Source of the DNA: CAVVAL01 sp963740215
GTDB lineage: Bacteria > Actinomycetota > Actinomycetes > Mycobacteriales > Cryptosporangiaceae
Direction of reading: 5' to 3'
Assembly: GCA_963740215.1 (NCBI GenBank)
Contig: CAVUDJ010000008.1
Coordinates: forward strand, 806,001-870,000
DNA: 64,000 bases
How positions within the stretch are numbered: the first letter of the stretch is position 1; the number at the start of each line of letters is the position of its first letter. A model generated the notes under the pieces. That model was not told the origin of the DNA. It saw only the letters and a list, made by a program, of their open reading frames with translations, and made no database searches. Below, piece by piece: positions 43,819 to 52,131 of this stretch. Position numbers and translations under genes: made by a program.

Positions 43819-44790
43819 TTAGCCGTACAGGTCGAGAAGGGCCTTCGCCGCGCGGGCGAATTCCTCGCGCAGCGCCCGGGGTTCGAGCACCTCCAGGCCG
43901 GTGCCGTACCTGATGAGCTGGTCGACGGCGTGTCCGACGGACTCGATCGGCACCGCCACCGTCAGCGAGCCGTCCTGGTCCGGTTCGGCGCCCGCGTCCT
44001 CGATCGCCTTGAGCAGCGGGAATGCCGACATGTCCGCAAGCCTCGGCAACAACCAGGGCGAGATCCTGACCACGGCCTGGTCGGTGAAGCGCCGCCGGTC
44101 GAACTCGTCGAGGTGGTCGCGCCAGTGCCGGGCGAGGTCGAACCCCGCCTGGCGCTGGAACTCCTCGGCCGTCGGCGTGAGGCGCAGGATGTTCGACACC
44201 CGGTAGGTGCGGAATCCCTTGGTGCCGCGGGACACGACGTACCAGGTGCCGTTCTTGAGGACGAGCCCGTACGGCTCCAGCGTGCGCTCGACCTCGCGCG
44301 GCGCCTCCCAGCGCCGGTAGACGACGTCGACGCGGCGGTCGTGCAGCACGGCCTCGGCGACGGCGGCCAGGTGCGGCGAGTCCTCGGCGTCGCGATACCA
44401 GGCGGGCATGTCCAGATGGAACCGGTCTTTCAGCCGGCCGGCGCGGTCACGCTGGTCCGGCGCGAGCGCCGCGAGCAGCTTGAGTTCCGCCGCCGTCGCC
44501 GGACCGCTGAGGCCGAGCGCCGCCGCCGGCCCCGGCATGCCCACCAGGAACAGCGACGCCGCCTCCTGCTCGGTGAGGCCGGTGAGCCGGGTGCGGTAAC
44601 CGTCGACCAGGCGGTACCCGCCGGCGCGGCCCTGCTCGGCGTACACCGGGACACCGGCGGCGGCGAGCGCCTCGACATCGCGGTAGACCGTGCGCAGCGA
44701 CACCTCCAGCTCGTCCGCCAGCTCGCGCGCCGTCAGCCGGCGGCGCGTCTGCAGGAGCAGCAGGATCGAGAGGAGGCGGCTGGAACGCAC
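43819..44790 (-). CDS. WYL-domain transcriptional regulator (YafY/DeoR-type HTH)
   Basis: 323 residues from GTG 44790 (RSSRLLSILLLLQTRRRLTA). N-terminal winged helix: RELADELEVSLRTVYRDVEA, LAAAGVPVYAEQGRAGGYRL. The middle holds the WYL domain (VDVVYRRWEAPREVERTLEP, YGLVLKNGTWYVVSRGTKGF) and a WCX C-terminal extension. WYL regulators respond to nucleic-acid or small-molecule ligands. It is divergent from a duplicated-domain protein gene, with a dyad in the 60-bp spacer; in many actinomycetes this regulator type controls just the gene next to it. Confidence 0.9.
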   Translation of the reverse strand: MRSSRLLSILLLLQTRRRLTARELADELEVSLRTVYRDVEALAAAGVPVYAEQGRAGGYRLVDGYRTRLTGLTEQEAASLFLVGMPGPAAALGLSGPATAAELKLLAALAPDQRDRAGRLKDRFHLDMPAWYRDAEDSPHLAAVAEAVLHDRRVDVVYRRWEAPREVERTLEPYGLVLKNGTWYVVSRGTKGFRTYRVSNILRLTPTAEEFQRQAGFDLARHWRDHLDEFDRRRFTDQAVVRISPWLLPRLADMSAFPLLKAIEDAGAEPDQDGSLTVAVPIESVGHAVDQLIRYGTGLEVLEPRALREEFARAAKALLDLYG

Positions 44791-44811
44791 AAACCGAAGG
44801 TAGCCCGAAAC

Positions 44812-44839
44812 GCTGCCACTCGCTGTCAGGTATGGCAGC
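44812..44839. promoter_or_regulatory. Inverted repeat between WYL regulator and target gene
   Basis: GCTGCCA, fourteen bases, TGGCAGC: perfect outer arms in the spacer of the divergent pair, with a TGTCAGG half-site inside. Probable WYL operator. Confidence 0.55.
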
Positions 44840-44851
44840 CAGGCTGGCGCC

Positions 44852-45772
44852 ATGACTGACTTCGACTTCCTCAACGGCAGCTTCGACATCGCACATCGTC
44901 AGCTGAGGAACCCGCTGACCGGCAGCGACGAGTGGGACGAGTACGCCACCACGAGCACCGCACGCACCCACTTCGACGGCGCGGTGAGCATCGACGAGAC
45001 GTGGTTCCCGAACAAGGGGAGCTACGGCATGTCCATCCGGCTGTACGACCAGTCGGCGAAGGAGTGGACGGTCTACTGGGTGAACAGCCGCACCGGCGTC
45101 TTGCAGCCGCCGGTGCGCGGCCGCTTCGAGGACGGGTTGATAGGCGAGGACACTCACGACGGTCGCCCTGTGCTGGCGAGTTACCGCTGGTCCGACGTGA
45201 CCGAGCGGACCGCGCACTGGGAACAGGCCTTCTCCACCGACGGCGGCCAGACCTGGGAGACGAACTGGACCATGGACCTCACGCGGCGCTCCTCGGAGCC
45301 ACCCGCGCCGGACACCCCCAAGGTGACCGACGACTTCGACTTCTTGACCGGACCCTGGAAGGGCCACAACCGCCGCCTGCGCAACCCCCTGACCGGCAGC
45401 GACGAGTGGTACGAGGTGCCCAGTTCGTCGATGAGCTGGACCTCCTTCAACGGCGCCGTCAGCGTCGATGTGATCGAGTTTCCGACCATGGGATTCCGCG
45501 GCATGACGATCCGGCTGTACGACCCCGTCGAGAAGCAGTGGTCGATCTACTGGATTCGCGATGACGTCAACGGGGTGCTCGAACCGCCCGTCCGAGGCCG
45601 CTTCGACACCGACGGCAACGGCTTCTTCCACGGGCCTGACACGTTCGACGGCAAGCCGATCGACGTGCGGTACCACTGGAACCGCAACGTGCCGACCTGG
45701 GAGCAGTCGTTCTCCGTCGACGGCGGTCAGACGTGGGAGTCCAACTGGACAATGACGTTCACGCGGCCGTAG
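44852..45772 (+). CDS. Protein with tandem duplicated domain, WYL-linked
   Basis: 306 residues made of two similar halves of about 145: FDFLNGSFDIAHRQLRNPLT and FDFLTGPWKGHNRRLRNPLT open them, SIRLYDQSAKEWTVYWVN and TIRLYDPVEKQWSIYWIR sit in the middle, and WEQAFSTDGGQTWETNWTMD and WEQSFSVDGGQTWESNWTMT close them. The repeat is at the protein level and shows an internal gene duplication. The fold resembles lipocalin-like DUF1579 proteins, a guess. No signal peptide. Probably controlled by the divergent WYL regulator. Confidence 0.8.
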   Translation: MTDFDFLNGSFDIAHRQLRNPLTGSDEWDEYATTSTARTHFDGAVSIDETWFPNKGSYGMSIRLYDQSAKEWTVYWVNSRTGVLQPPVRGRFEDGLIGEDTHDGRPVLASYRWSDVTERTAHWEQAFSTDGGQTWETNWTMDLTRRSSEPPAPDTPKVTDDFDFLTGPWKGHNRRLRNPLTGSDEWYEVPSSSMSWTSFNGAVSVDVIEFPTMGFRGMTIRLYDPVEKQWSIYWIRDDVNGVLEPPVRGRFDTDGNGFFHGPDTFDGKPIDVRYHWNRNVPTWEQSFSVDGGQTWESNWTMTFTRP

Positions 45773-45807
45773 CCGGCTGGTCCGCCCGCTCGCTATGGAC
45801 AAACCGG

Positions 45808-45864
45808 ACTGTCCGGGAAGCGGTCCCCAAACCCGGCGGGCGATACCGCCAAAACCCCGACAGT
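45808..45864 (+). repeat. 57-bp palindromic repeat, family A, copy 3
   Basis: Starts ACTGTCCGGGAAGCGGTCCC, has CAAACCCGGCGGGCGATACC and ends CAAAACCCCGACAGT. It shares more than 80% of positions with copy 4. It lies between two convergent genes. Confidence 0.85.
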
Positions 45865-45930
45865 TGCCGACGGGCCAGCTGAGGCGGCCAGCCGAAGCCC
45901 GATCAGCCCGCCCCCTCCGGCGCCGGTCCG

Positions 45931-46227
45931 TCAGTCGGTCACTGCCTCGTGGATGACGTCGAGTACGGCGACCGTCGGCTCGGCGCCGGCGTCCTGGAAG
46001 ATCTTGACCGCAGCCGACGTGCCGACCCGCTGGCGGTACTGCTGCAACAGTTCCCTGCTGCGCCAGAGCGTGACGATCCGCCAGTCGTTGGCCTCGCCCT
46101 GCACGAGGGTGGTGTGCAGGACGGCACCCGGTAGCCGCGACGTTGCCTCGCGGAACGCCTCGATGACCGCGGGTGCGGCGTCCGGTGTGATTGCTGCAGA
46201 GGTGATGGAAAGTACGTGCTCACTCAT
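45931..46227 (-). CDS. Antibiotic-biosynthesis-monooxygenase-like (ABM) small protein
   Basis: 98 residues with the ferredoxin-like dimeric alpha-beta-barrel pattern: VLSITSAAITPDAAPAVIEA, FREATSRLPGAVLHTTLVQG, NDWRIVTLWRSRELLQQYRQ. ABM-type proteins are small cofactor-free oxygenases or binding proteins; no catalytic residue is certain. The ATG at 46227 gives the usual length, and the frame is open 12 codons further upstream without a ribosome site. Confidence 0.75.
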   Translation of the reverse strand: MSEHVLSITSAAITPDAAPAVIEAFREATSRLPGAVLHTTLVQGEANDWRIVTLWRSRELLQQYRQRVGTSAAVKIFQDAGAEPTVAVLDVIHEAVTD

Positions 46228-46356
46228 GGTCTCGACGCTAGATCGCCGGGCGGCGCACCGCACCTGGTCCGGTCGGCAGGCTCACCCACGTAGGCTCACC
46301 CGGACGCCAACGCACGTCGATCACTTGCTCCTCGACGTTCCGGACAGGGAGAACAG

Positions 46357-47070
46357 GTGAGCGCTCGTTTCGAGGAACTCGATTGGCGTCCGACGCCGAT
46401 GGGCGCCATCAGCCTGCGCCGCAGGCGGGATCCGCTCGTCGACCAGGACGTGTACGAGGTCAAGCTCGACGACGACTTCCTCATGTCCAGTCTGTTCACG
46501 GTGGCGGAAAGAGAGGTTGCCCGGCGCGCCCTGGCGGTGCTGACGGAACAGGGCGTTGACGTCGTGGTCGGCGGGCTCGGGCTCGGCTACACCGCTCAGG
46601 CCGTGCTCGAGGATCCGGCCGTCGGTTCGCTGCTGGTGATCGACACCCTCGATCCGGTCATCGAATGGCACCAGCGCGGACTGATACCGCTCGGCCGCGT
46701 GCTGACCTCGGATTCTCGGTGCCGGTTGATCCACGGCGACTTCTTCGCGATGGCCCGCTCCGGATTCGAGCCCGAACAGCCGGGCCGGCGCTTCCACGCG
46801 GTCATCGTCGATATCGACCACTCGCCACAGCACCTGCTGGATCCGAGTCACGCCGGGTTCTACGAAGTAGCGGGAATGCGCCGCCTCGCCGACCGGCTCC
46901 ATCCTGGCGGCGTCTTCTCCCTGTGGTCGAACGACCCGCCTGACGACAGCTTCTCTGCCGTACTCGGGGAGGTCTTCGCGGATGTGAGGGCCGAGATCGT
47001 GAGCTTCCGCAACCCGCTGCAGGAGCGGGAGGCGACCAACACCGTCTACCTCGCAAGAAAGCGTCTATAG
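46357..47070 (+). CDS. Spermidine synthase-like methyltransferase-fold protein
   Basis: 237 residues from GTG 46357. It begins FEELDWRPTPMGAISLRRRR, then has DVVVGGLGLGYTAQAVLEDP, the SAM-binding glycine loop in the spermidine synthase style, VIDTLDPVIEWHQRGLIPLG, and HAVIVDIDHSPQHLLDPSHA with the DxD-like acidic region. The order fits the group annotated as spermidine synthase-like, but polyamine-binding residues are not evident, so it may methylate another substrate or be non-catalytic. Confidence 0.8.
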   Translation: MSARFEELDWRPTPMGAISLRRRRDPLVDQDVYEVKLDDDFLMSSLFTVAEREVARRALAVLTEQGVDVVVGGLGLGYTAQAVLEDPAVGSLLVIDTLDPVIEWHQRGLIPLGRVLTSDSRCRLIHGDFFAMARSGFEPEQPGRRFHAVIVDIDHSPQHLLDPSHAGFYEVAGMRRLADRLHPGGVFSLWSNDPPDDSFSAVLGEVFADVRAEIVSFRNPLQEREATNTVYLARKRL

Positions 47071-47115
47071 GGAGCGCGGGCGGCTCGCCGCCTCACGGCC
47101 AGCCAGCCCTGCGCG

Positions 47116-47565
47116 TCAGCTCGGGTCGTCGCTCTCTAGCCGTTGCTGCAGGTTTCGATAGCTCATAGGCGCTCCTCTCGCCGCCATCCGGCGGACCATC
47201 GGCACGAGCGGCACTCCGATTCCGTGTCCGTGGAAGTCGAGTGCGAAGGTCACGCGTGACCGCGCGCCGTCGTTGAGGGATTCCACGGTGACAGTGGCGT
47301 CTGGCCTGATCGGTCCATCGACGCCGTGCACTGCCCAGCTCTTCGGTGGATCGATCCGCGTTATCTGTTGCGTCATCGTCCGCTCGACGCCGCCGATCCG
47401 GCGGGTGGTCGTGAACTGTGAGCCCACCTGGGCCGGCGGACCCTTGGTCAGCTGCACGCTCACGACGTCGTCCTGCCACTCGACGAACCGCAACGGGTCA
47501 GTGACATACGAGAACACCTCCTCCGGCGGGCAGGAGATCTCGATGCTGGACACGGTTGCCGACAT
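47116..47565 (-). CDS. SRPBCC (polyketide cyclase-like) family protein
   Basis: 149 residues. The START-like fold shows as SSIEISCPPEEVFSYVTDPL, RFVEWQDDVVSVQLTKGPPA, VGSQFTTTRRIGGVERTMTQ, and a C-terminal helix (MVRRMAARGAPMSYRNLQQR). GGGAGG lies eight bases upstream of the chosen ATG; an upstream in-frame ATG lacks this. A lipid- or polyketide-like ligand is usual for the family; nothing more can be said. Confidence 0.85.
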   Translation of the reverse strand: MSATVSSIEISCPPEEVFSYVTDPLRFVEWQDDVVSVQLTKGPPAQVGSQFTTTRRIGGVERTMTQQITRIDPPKSWAVHGVDGPIRPDATVTVESLNDGARSRVTFALDFHGHGIGVPLVPMVRRMAARGAPMSYRNLQQRLESDDPS

Positions 47566-47667
47566 GACTGCCTCCCATCGTGTGGCCTCTGACCCCAAGC
47601 ATGGAAATACCGGCGTTGGGCATGTCCCACCTCGTCAATGTGTCGATTTCAGGAGCGCGGACTGCCC

Positions 47668-48926
47668 GTGGATACCGTCGATCTGGCCTTCGCCCTCGTG
47701 GGAGTCGGCGCCCTGCTCGCCGGCCTGCTGCCCCGGCTCTTGGACAGTCGGCCACTGTCGATGCCGATCGTGTTCCTCGGGCTCGGGATGGCCGTGTTCG
47801 CGCTACCGACCGGCCTGCCCGACCCTGATCCGCTGAAGTACCCGGAGGTGGCCGAGCACCTGACCGAGGTCGGCGTGATCGTCGCGCTGATGGGTGCCGG
47901 TCTCAAACTGGATCGACCGGTCGGGTGGCGAGCCTGGTCCTCGACGTGGCGCCTTCTGGCGGTTGCGATGCCGCTGACCATCGCTGCGACGGCGTTCCTC
48001 GGGTGGTGGTGGATCGGGCTCGCGCCGGCGACCGCGATGCTGCTCGGTTCGGCGCTGGCGCCCACGGATCCGGTACTCGCATCTGACGTTCAGGTCGGCG
48101 AGCCGACCGAGGACGAGGACTCCGAGGACGAGGTGCGCTTCGCGCTCACGTCGGAGGCCGGGCTGAACGACGCGCTGGCGTTCCCGTTCGTCTACGCCGC
48201 GATCGCGATGGCCACCGTGGGCAACGAGCCGACCGAGTGGCTGCTGGAGTGGCTCATGGTCGACGGGCTCTACCGGCTGGCCGTGGGGCTCGTCAGCGGG
48301 CTGCTGACGGGCTGGTTGCTCGGTCGGCTCTTCTTCCGGTCCCGGTCGGAGACGTTCCGGCTGGCCAAGCACGCCGAGGGCTTCCTGGCGCTGGCAGCGA
48401 CCTTCCTTGCGTACGGCCTCGCCGAGGTGGCCGGCGGGTACGGCTTTCTCGCCGTATTCGTGTGCGCCTGCTCCATCCGCGCCTCGGAACGGTCGCACGA
48501 GTATCACCAGGTGCTGCACGACTTCGCCGAGCAGATCGAGCGGCTGCTGACCGTGCTGCTGCTTCTGCTGTCGGCGGCGCAGTGGTCGCCGGGCTGCTCG
48601 GGCCGCTGACGTGGCAGGCGGTCGCGGTCGGGCTGGCGGTCGTGCTGCTGGTCCGCCCGTCAGCGCATGGCTGTCACTACGCGGTGCGCCGGGGACGTCG
48701 CGCGAGAAGACGGTGATCGCGCTGTTCGGGATCCGCGGGATCGGCTCGTTCTACTACCTGTCCTACGCGGTTGCGTCGGCGGCCTTCCCCGACAGCGATC
48801 TGGCCTGGGCGACGGTCGGGATTCGTGGTCATCGTCTCGGTCGTCGTGCACGGCATCACGGCCACGCCGATCATGGGATGGCTCGACCGCCACCGCGAGC
48901 GCCCAGTGGCCGAGCAATCAGCCTGA
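47668..48926 (+). pseudogene. Cation:proton antiporter (CPA1-like), frameshifted
   Basis: From GTG 47668, AGGAGCG upstream. Long hydrophobic frame: LAFALVGVGALLAGLLPRLL, LTEVGVIVALMGAGLKLDRP, MLLGSALAPTDPVLASDVQV, FALTSEAGLNDALAFPFVYA (the conserved acidic pair of the ion site), GYGFLAVFVCACSIRASERS. The frame then changes near 48570, 48650 and 48820, with IALFGIRGIGSFYYLSYAVA and WLDRHRERPVAEQSA in the last pieces. Joined, it has about 420 residues and 12 membrane helices, the usual CPA1 size. It would exchange sodium or potassium for protons. Confidence 0.72.
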
Positions 48927-48967
48927 CCCAGGGGATTCAGTCCATCCGGACCCGCCGCCAGCCTGCG

Positions 48968-49330
48968 CTAATCAGTCCGGATATCGGCGAAGGCGTCCTG
49001 CTCGCTGTCGTAGATGCCAAGGATCTTCTCCAGGTTCGTGATCTGCAATGCGCGCCGGACCTGGGCACGGACGCGGACCAGGCGTAGCCAGCCGTTCCGG
49101 TTGCGGGTGCGTTGGTGGAACCGAACGAGAAGGCCCAGGCCGCTGGAGTCGATGGTCGACACGTCGCCGAGGTCGAGAATGAGTTCGGTGCGGCCCTGCT
49201 GGAGCTGCCCGGCCAATGCCTCATCGAGTTCTTTGCTGGTGGCGTAGTCGACTTGGCCGGTCACGGTTACCACCGTGCGCTGCGGCGGCTCAAGACGCCG
49301 GATGTCGATGTTGAGGCTTGTGTCGGTCAC
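48968..49330 (-). CDS. STAS-domain anti-sigma factor antagonist
   Basis: 120 residues, GTG start overlapping the phosphatase stop as GTGA. The fold is a single STAS domain: RTVVTVTGQVDYATSKELDE, LDLGDVSTIDSSGLGLLVRF with the phosphorylatable Ser in DSSGLG, and ALQITNLEKILGIYDSEQDA. Its form depends on a kinase/phosphatase pair; the adjacent PP2C enzyme is the natural phosphatase. The anti-sigma kinase is not in the window. Confidence 0.9.
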   Translation of the reverse strand: MTDTSLNIDIRRLEPPQRTVVTVTGQVDYATSKELDEALAGQLQQGRTELILDLGDVSTIDSSGLGLLVRFHQRTRNRNGWLRLVRVRAQVRRALQITNLEKILGIYDSEQDAFADIRTD

Positions 49331-50586
49331 GATGCCCCTTCCCTGGTGGCCGTGATGGACACCGTGTTGCGCGCGGCGGCAGCGGACCATTCCAAGAGCA
49401 GCAGGGTGGCGTCGTCGCCAGGAGGTCCGTGCTGGTGGCTGATGACGCTGTGGGAGAGCCTGCGCAGCTTCTCCGGAGCGGGCAAGCCTTCGGCCGCTTG
49501 CCGCTCGGCAAGGTCGATGAGCCGTTCGAGGCCGAACTGTTCGCCGTCGGGGCCTCTGGCCTCGGTGATGCCGTCGGTGTAGCACAGCAGGTCGTCGCCG
49601 GGTTCGAGCCGTTCTTCGACGATCTGGATGCCCGCGTCGTCGAAGCCAAGGGGCAGACGTCGACCACCGTCCAGGGATCGCACGAACCTGCCGTGCCGCA
49701 GGATCAGCGCGGGAGGATGGCCGGCATTGAGGTAGCGCAGCACGCCGGTGTCGAGGTCCAGCTCTGCGAGAAACCCCGTGACGAACCGGGCGTCGCGAAA
49801 CTGCTCCTTGATGGCCTGGTCTGCGGCTCGGGCCATGGCGTAGAGACCGCGGCCGTCGCGGCGGGCGCTACGAATCGCCGACAGGGCCGTCGCACAGGTC
49901 AAGCCCGCATACATGCCGCGGCCCATCGCGTCCAGGATTATCAACCGCGCGGTCGAATCGTCGACCGCGTAGTCGTACGCGTCCCCACCGACTCCGTAGG
50001 CCGGTTCGAGTGTCGCGCTGATGACCATCCGGTCGCAGGTGAAGGTCAGCGGCGGAAGCAAGCTCATCACCAGTTCCGACGCCGGCGACGCGGACCTCGT
50101 CCGGCGGACCTGATGCAGCACGTCACCGTAGGGAAGTTTGGAAGCGATGAGGTGGCCCACCAGCTCCGCGAAGATCGCGCCCTGTTCCCGCAGGGCGTCG
50201 TCGAACGGGTCGAGGTCTTCCCCGAGCTGCATGTCGATCACCCCGAGCCGTTCGGTCCCGTCGATCAACGGCAACCAGATCCGTCCTCGTTCGGTCCCTG
50301 CGCCGGCAGAGGACTTCGCCCGAATTTCGGTGAACGCACGCCCCGCAAGGGTGCCCTCGATCCCTATCGGATCCATCGTCGGCTTGCCACGTTCAGGCAG
50401 CGGCCGCAGTTCCCGCTGCTCCAGATCAACCAGGTACACGACAGCCTCGGCCCCCAGCCGACCTGTCACCCGGTTCACCACAGCGGCAAGCTCGGCCGGC
50501 TGACACAGCTGAGCACTGACGATCAGCTCCGCGAGCGCGCCGTGCCAACCCTGCTCTACCTGCGGCGGCACAAGCCCATCAGTCAT
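49327..50586 (-). CDS. PP2C (RsbU/SpoIIE-type) serine phosphatase
   Basis: 419 residues. A GAF-like N-terminal sensor (LCQPAELAAVVNRVTGRLGA, VYLVDLEQRELRPLPERGKP) is followed by an RsbU-type phosphatase: SLLPPLTFTCDRMVISATLE, PAYGVGGDAYDYAVDDSTAR with metal-binding Asp, LIILDAMGRGMYAGLTCATA, LRYLNAGHPPALILRHGRFV, LCYTDGITEARGPDGEQFGL and GDDATLLLLEW. It overlaps the STAS gene by four bases and surely acts on it, releasing a sigma factor under a signal sensed by the N-terminus. Unlike the 19.5-kb homologue it has its substrate protein alongside. Confidence 0.9.
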   Translation of the reverse strand: MTDGLVPPQVEQGWHGALAELIVSAQLCQPAELAAVVNRVTGRLGAEAVVYLVDLEQRELRPLPERGKPTMDPIGIEGTLAGRAFTEIRAKSSAGAGTERGRIWLPLIDGTERLGVIDMQLGEDLDPFDDALREQGAIFAELVGHLIASKLPYGDVLHQVRRTRSASPASELVMSLLPPLTFTCDRMVISATLEPAYGVGGDAYDYAVDDSTARLIILDAMGRGMYAGLTCATALSAIRSARRDGRGLYAMARAADQAIKEQFRDARFVTGFLAELDLDTGVLRYLNAGHPPALILRHGRFVRSLDGGRRLPLGFDDAGIQIVEERLEPGDDLLCYTDGITEARGPDGEQFGLERLIDLAERQAAEGLPAPEKLRRLSHSVISHQHGPPGDDATLLLLEWSAAAARNTVSITATREGAS

Positions 50587-50736
50587 CTACTACCTGTATC
50601 CGGGTCTTGCTGAATGTAACCGGCGACCACTCGTCAATCACCGCCGCGTCGGTTCCTCGCCCAGCCCGCCGCAGCCGGAACGCCACAGCCACCCGGTTGA
50701 GCGCCCCAACGCCTTCGCGGCGGGCTGGCGACGGTT

Positions 50737-51927
50737 CTACGGGGCGCGCAGGGTGAGCACGGTGATCTCGCTGGGTGCGAAGACCCGCAGCGGCGGGCCC
50801 CAGAAGCCGGTGCCCCGGCTGGTGTAGAGCTGGGTGCCGGTCGCCGTGCCGGCTCAGTCCGTGCACCGTCGGCTGGTCGAGGCGGACGAGGTAGTGGAAC
50901 GGCCAGATCTGGCCGCCGTGGGTGTGTCCGGAGATCTGCAGGTCGACGCCGTGCGCCACGGCGCCGTCGATCTGCTTCGGCTGGTGGGCCAGCAGCAGCA
51001 CGGGCAGCGTCGGGGTCGGTGCCGGCGAGCGCGGCGGCGTGGTCGGCGTGGTGGCCCGGCCAGCCCGGACGAAGCCGCGGTGCGGTCGTCGACGCCGGCG
51101 ATCACGAGCCGCGTCGCCGCCGCGCTCGACGACGACGTGCCGGTTGTGCAGCGACTCCCAGCCGAGTTCGCCGCATGTGGTCGAGCCAGCCCTGGGCCTC
51201 GCCGAAATACTCGTGGTTGCCGGTCACGTACGTCCGGGCGAGGCGGGCCCGGATGTCGCCGAGCGGCGCGGCCTGCGCGCGGCGCTGCGTCCACGGTGCC
51301 GTCGGCGATGTCGCCGGTGTGGCAGACGATGTCGGCGTCGAGCGCGTTGACCGCCGCGGTGACCGCGGCCGACCAGCGGGCCCGGTCGATCGGGCCGTAG
51401 TGGGTGTCGGTCAGCAGCACGACCCGGAGCGCCGTCCAGGCCGGCGCCCAGCCGGGGGAGGGTGACGTCGACGCGCTTGACCCGGGGCACCCGCATCGCC
51501 TCGACGTAGCCCCAGACGAGCAGTACGAGCGAGACGCCGCGACCACGGCGGCGGCGACGATCCGGGAGCGCGCCGGGTCCGCGACGCCCGCGGTCGCCAG
51601 CGCGAGCCGCAGCACGTTGCCGAGCACCGCCCAGGCGAACAGCACCCAGATCACGCCGAGCATGGTGTCGCCGGTCGCGGCCGACCCAGTCCCGGCCTGC
51701 GGCCGTGACCGAGGAACATGAGCACCGGGAACGCGACCAGCGCGCCGACGAACACGATCGTGCCGGCGACCACGACCGCGGTGGGCCAGTTCGCGTGCCG
51801 ATCCGACCAGCGTCCACCAGGGCACGCCGAACAGCAGCGCCAGGATCGTCGTGATCGTCAGCCCGAACAGCACCGGCCGCAGCAGCGACCGCCGCGCCGG
51901 CGCCTCCACCACCTGACCAGCAGTCAC
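50737..51927 (-). pseudogene. Membrane-bound metallophosphoesterase (YkuE-like), frameshifted
   Basis: Pieces in three frames assemble into a protein of about 395 residues. The N-terminus has membrane helices (LFGLTITTILALLFGVPWWT). The phosphoesterase part shows VVLLTDTHYGPI (DxH), VCHTGDIADGTVDAAP (GDxxD), a GNHE-like stretch, and DLQISGHTHGGQIWPFHYLV (GHTHGG), the metal-binding set of calcineurin-like enzymes. The last piece ends SEITVLTLRAP before TAG 50737-50739. Such proteins act on nucleotide or lipid headgroups; the substrate is unknown. Confidence 0.72.
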
Positions 51928-52004
51928 AGCAGCTACCCCTCGTTCGCCCTACTTGAAGCATGCCACGCACGCGCCGAGCCGCGTCGCGAGGAAACCAAAA
52001 CCGG

Positions 52005-52061
52005 ACTGTCCGGGAAGCGGTTCCCAAACCGGGCGCCCGATGCAGCCAAAACCCCGACAGT
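52005..52061 (+). repeat. 57-bp palindromic repeat, family A, copy 4
   Basis: Starts ACTGTCCGGGAAGCGGTTCC, has CAAACCGGGCGCCCGATGC and ends AAAACCCCGACAGT. This copy lies in the spacer of two divergent genes, upstream of both, so terminator function alone does not explain the family. Confidence 0.85.
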
Positions 52062-52131
52062 TGCACGGTCGAGGTGTGACGAATCGGACGTGGCTGGCCT
52101 GGCGACAATCCGCAGGTATCGTGGGTCGGCA

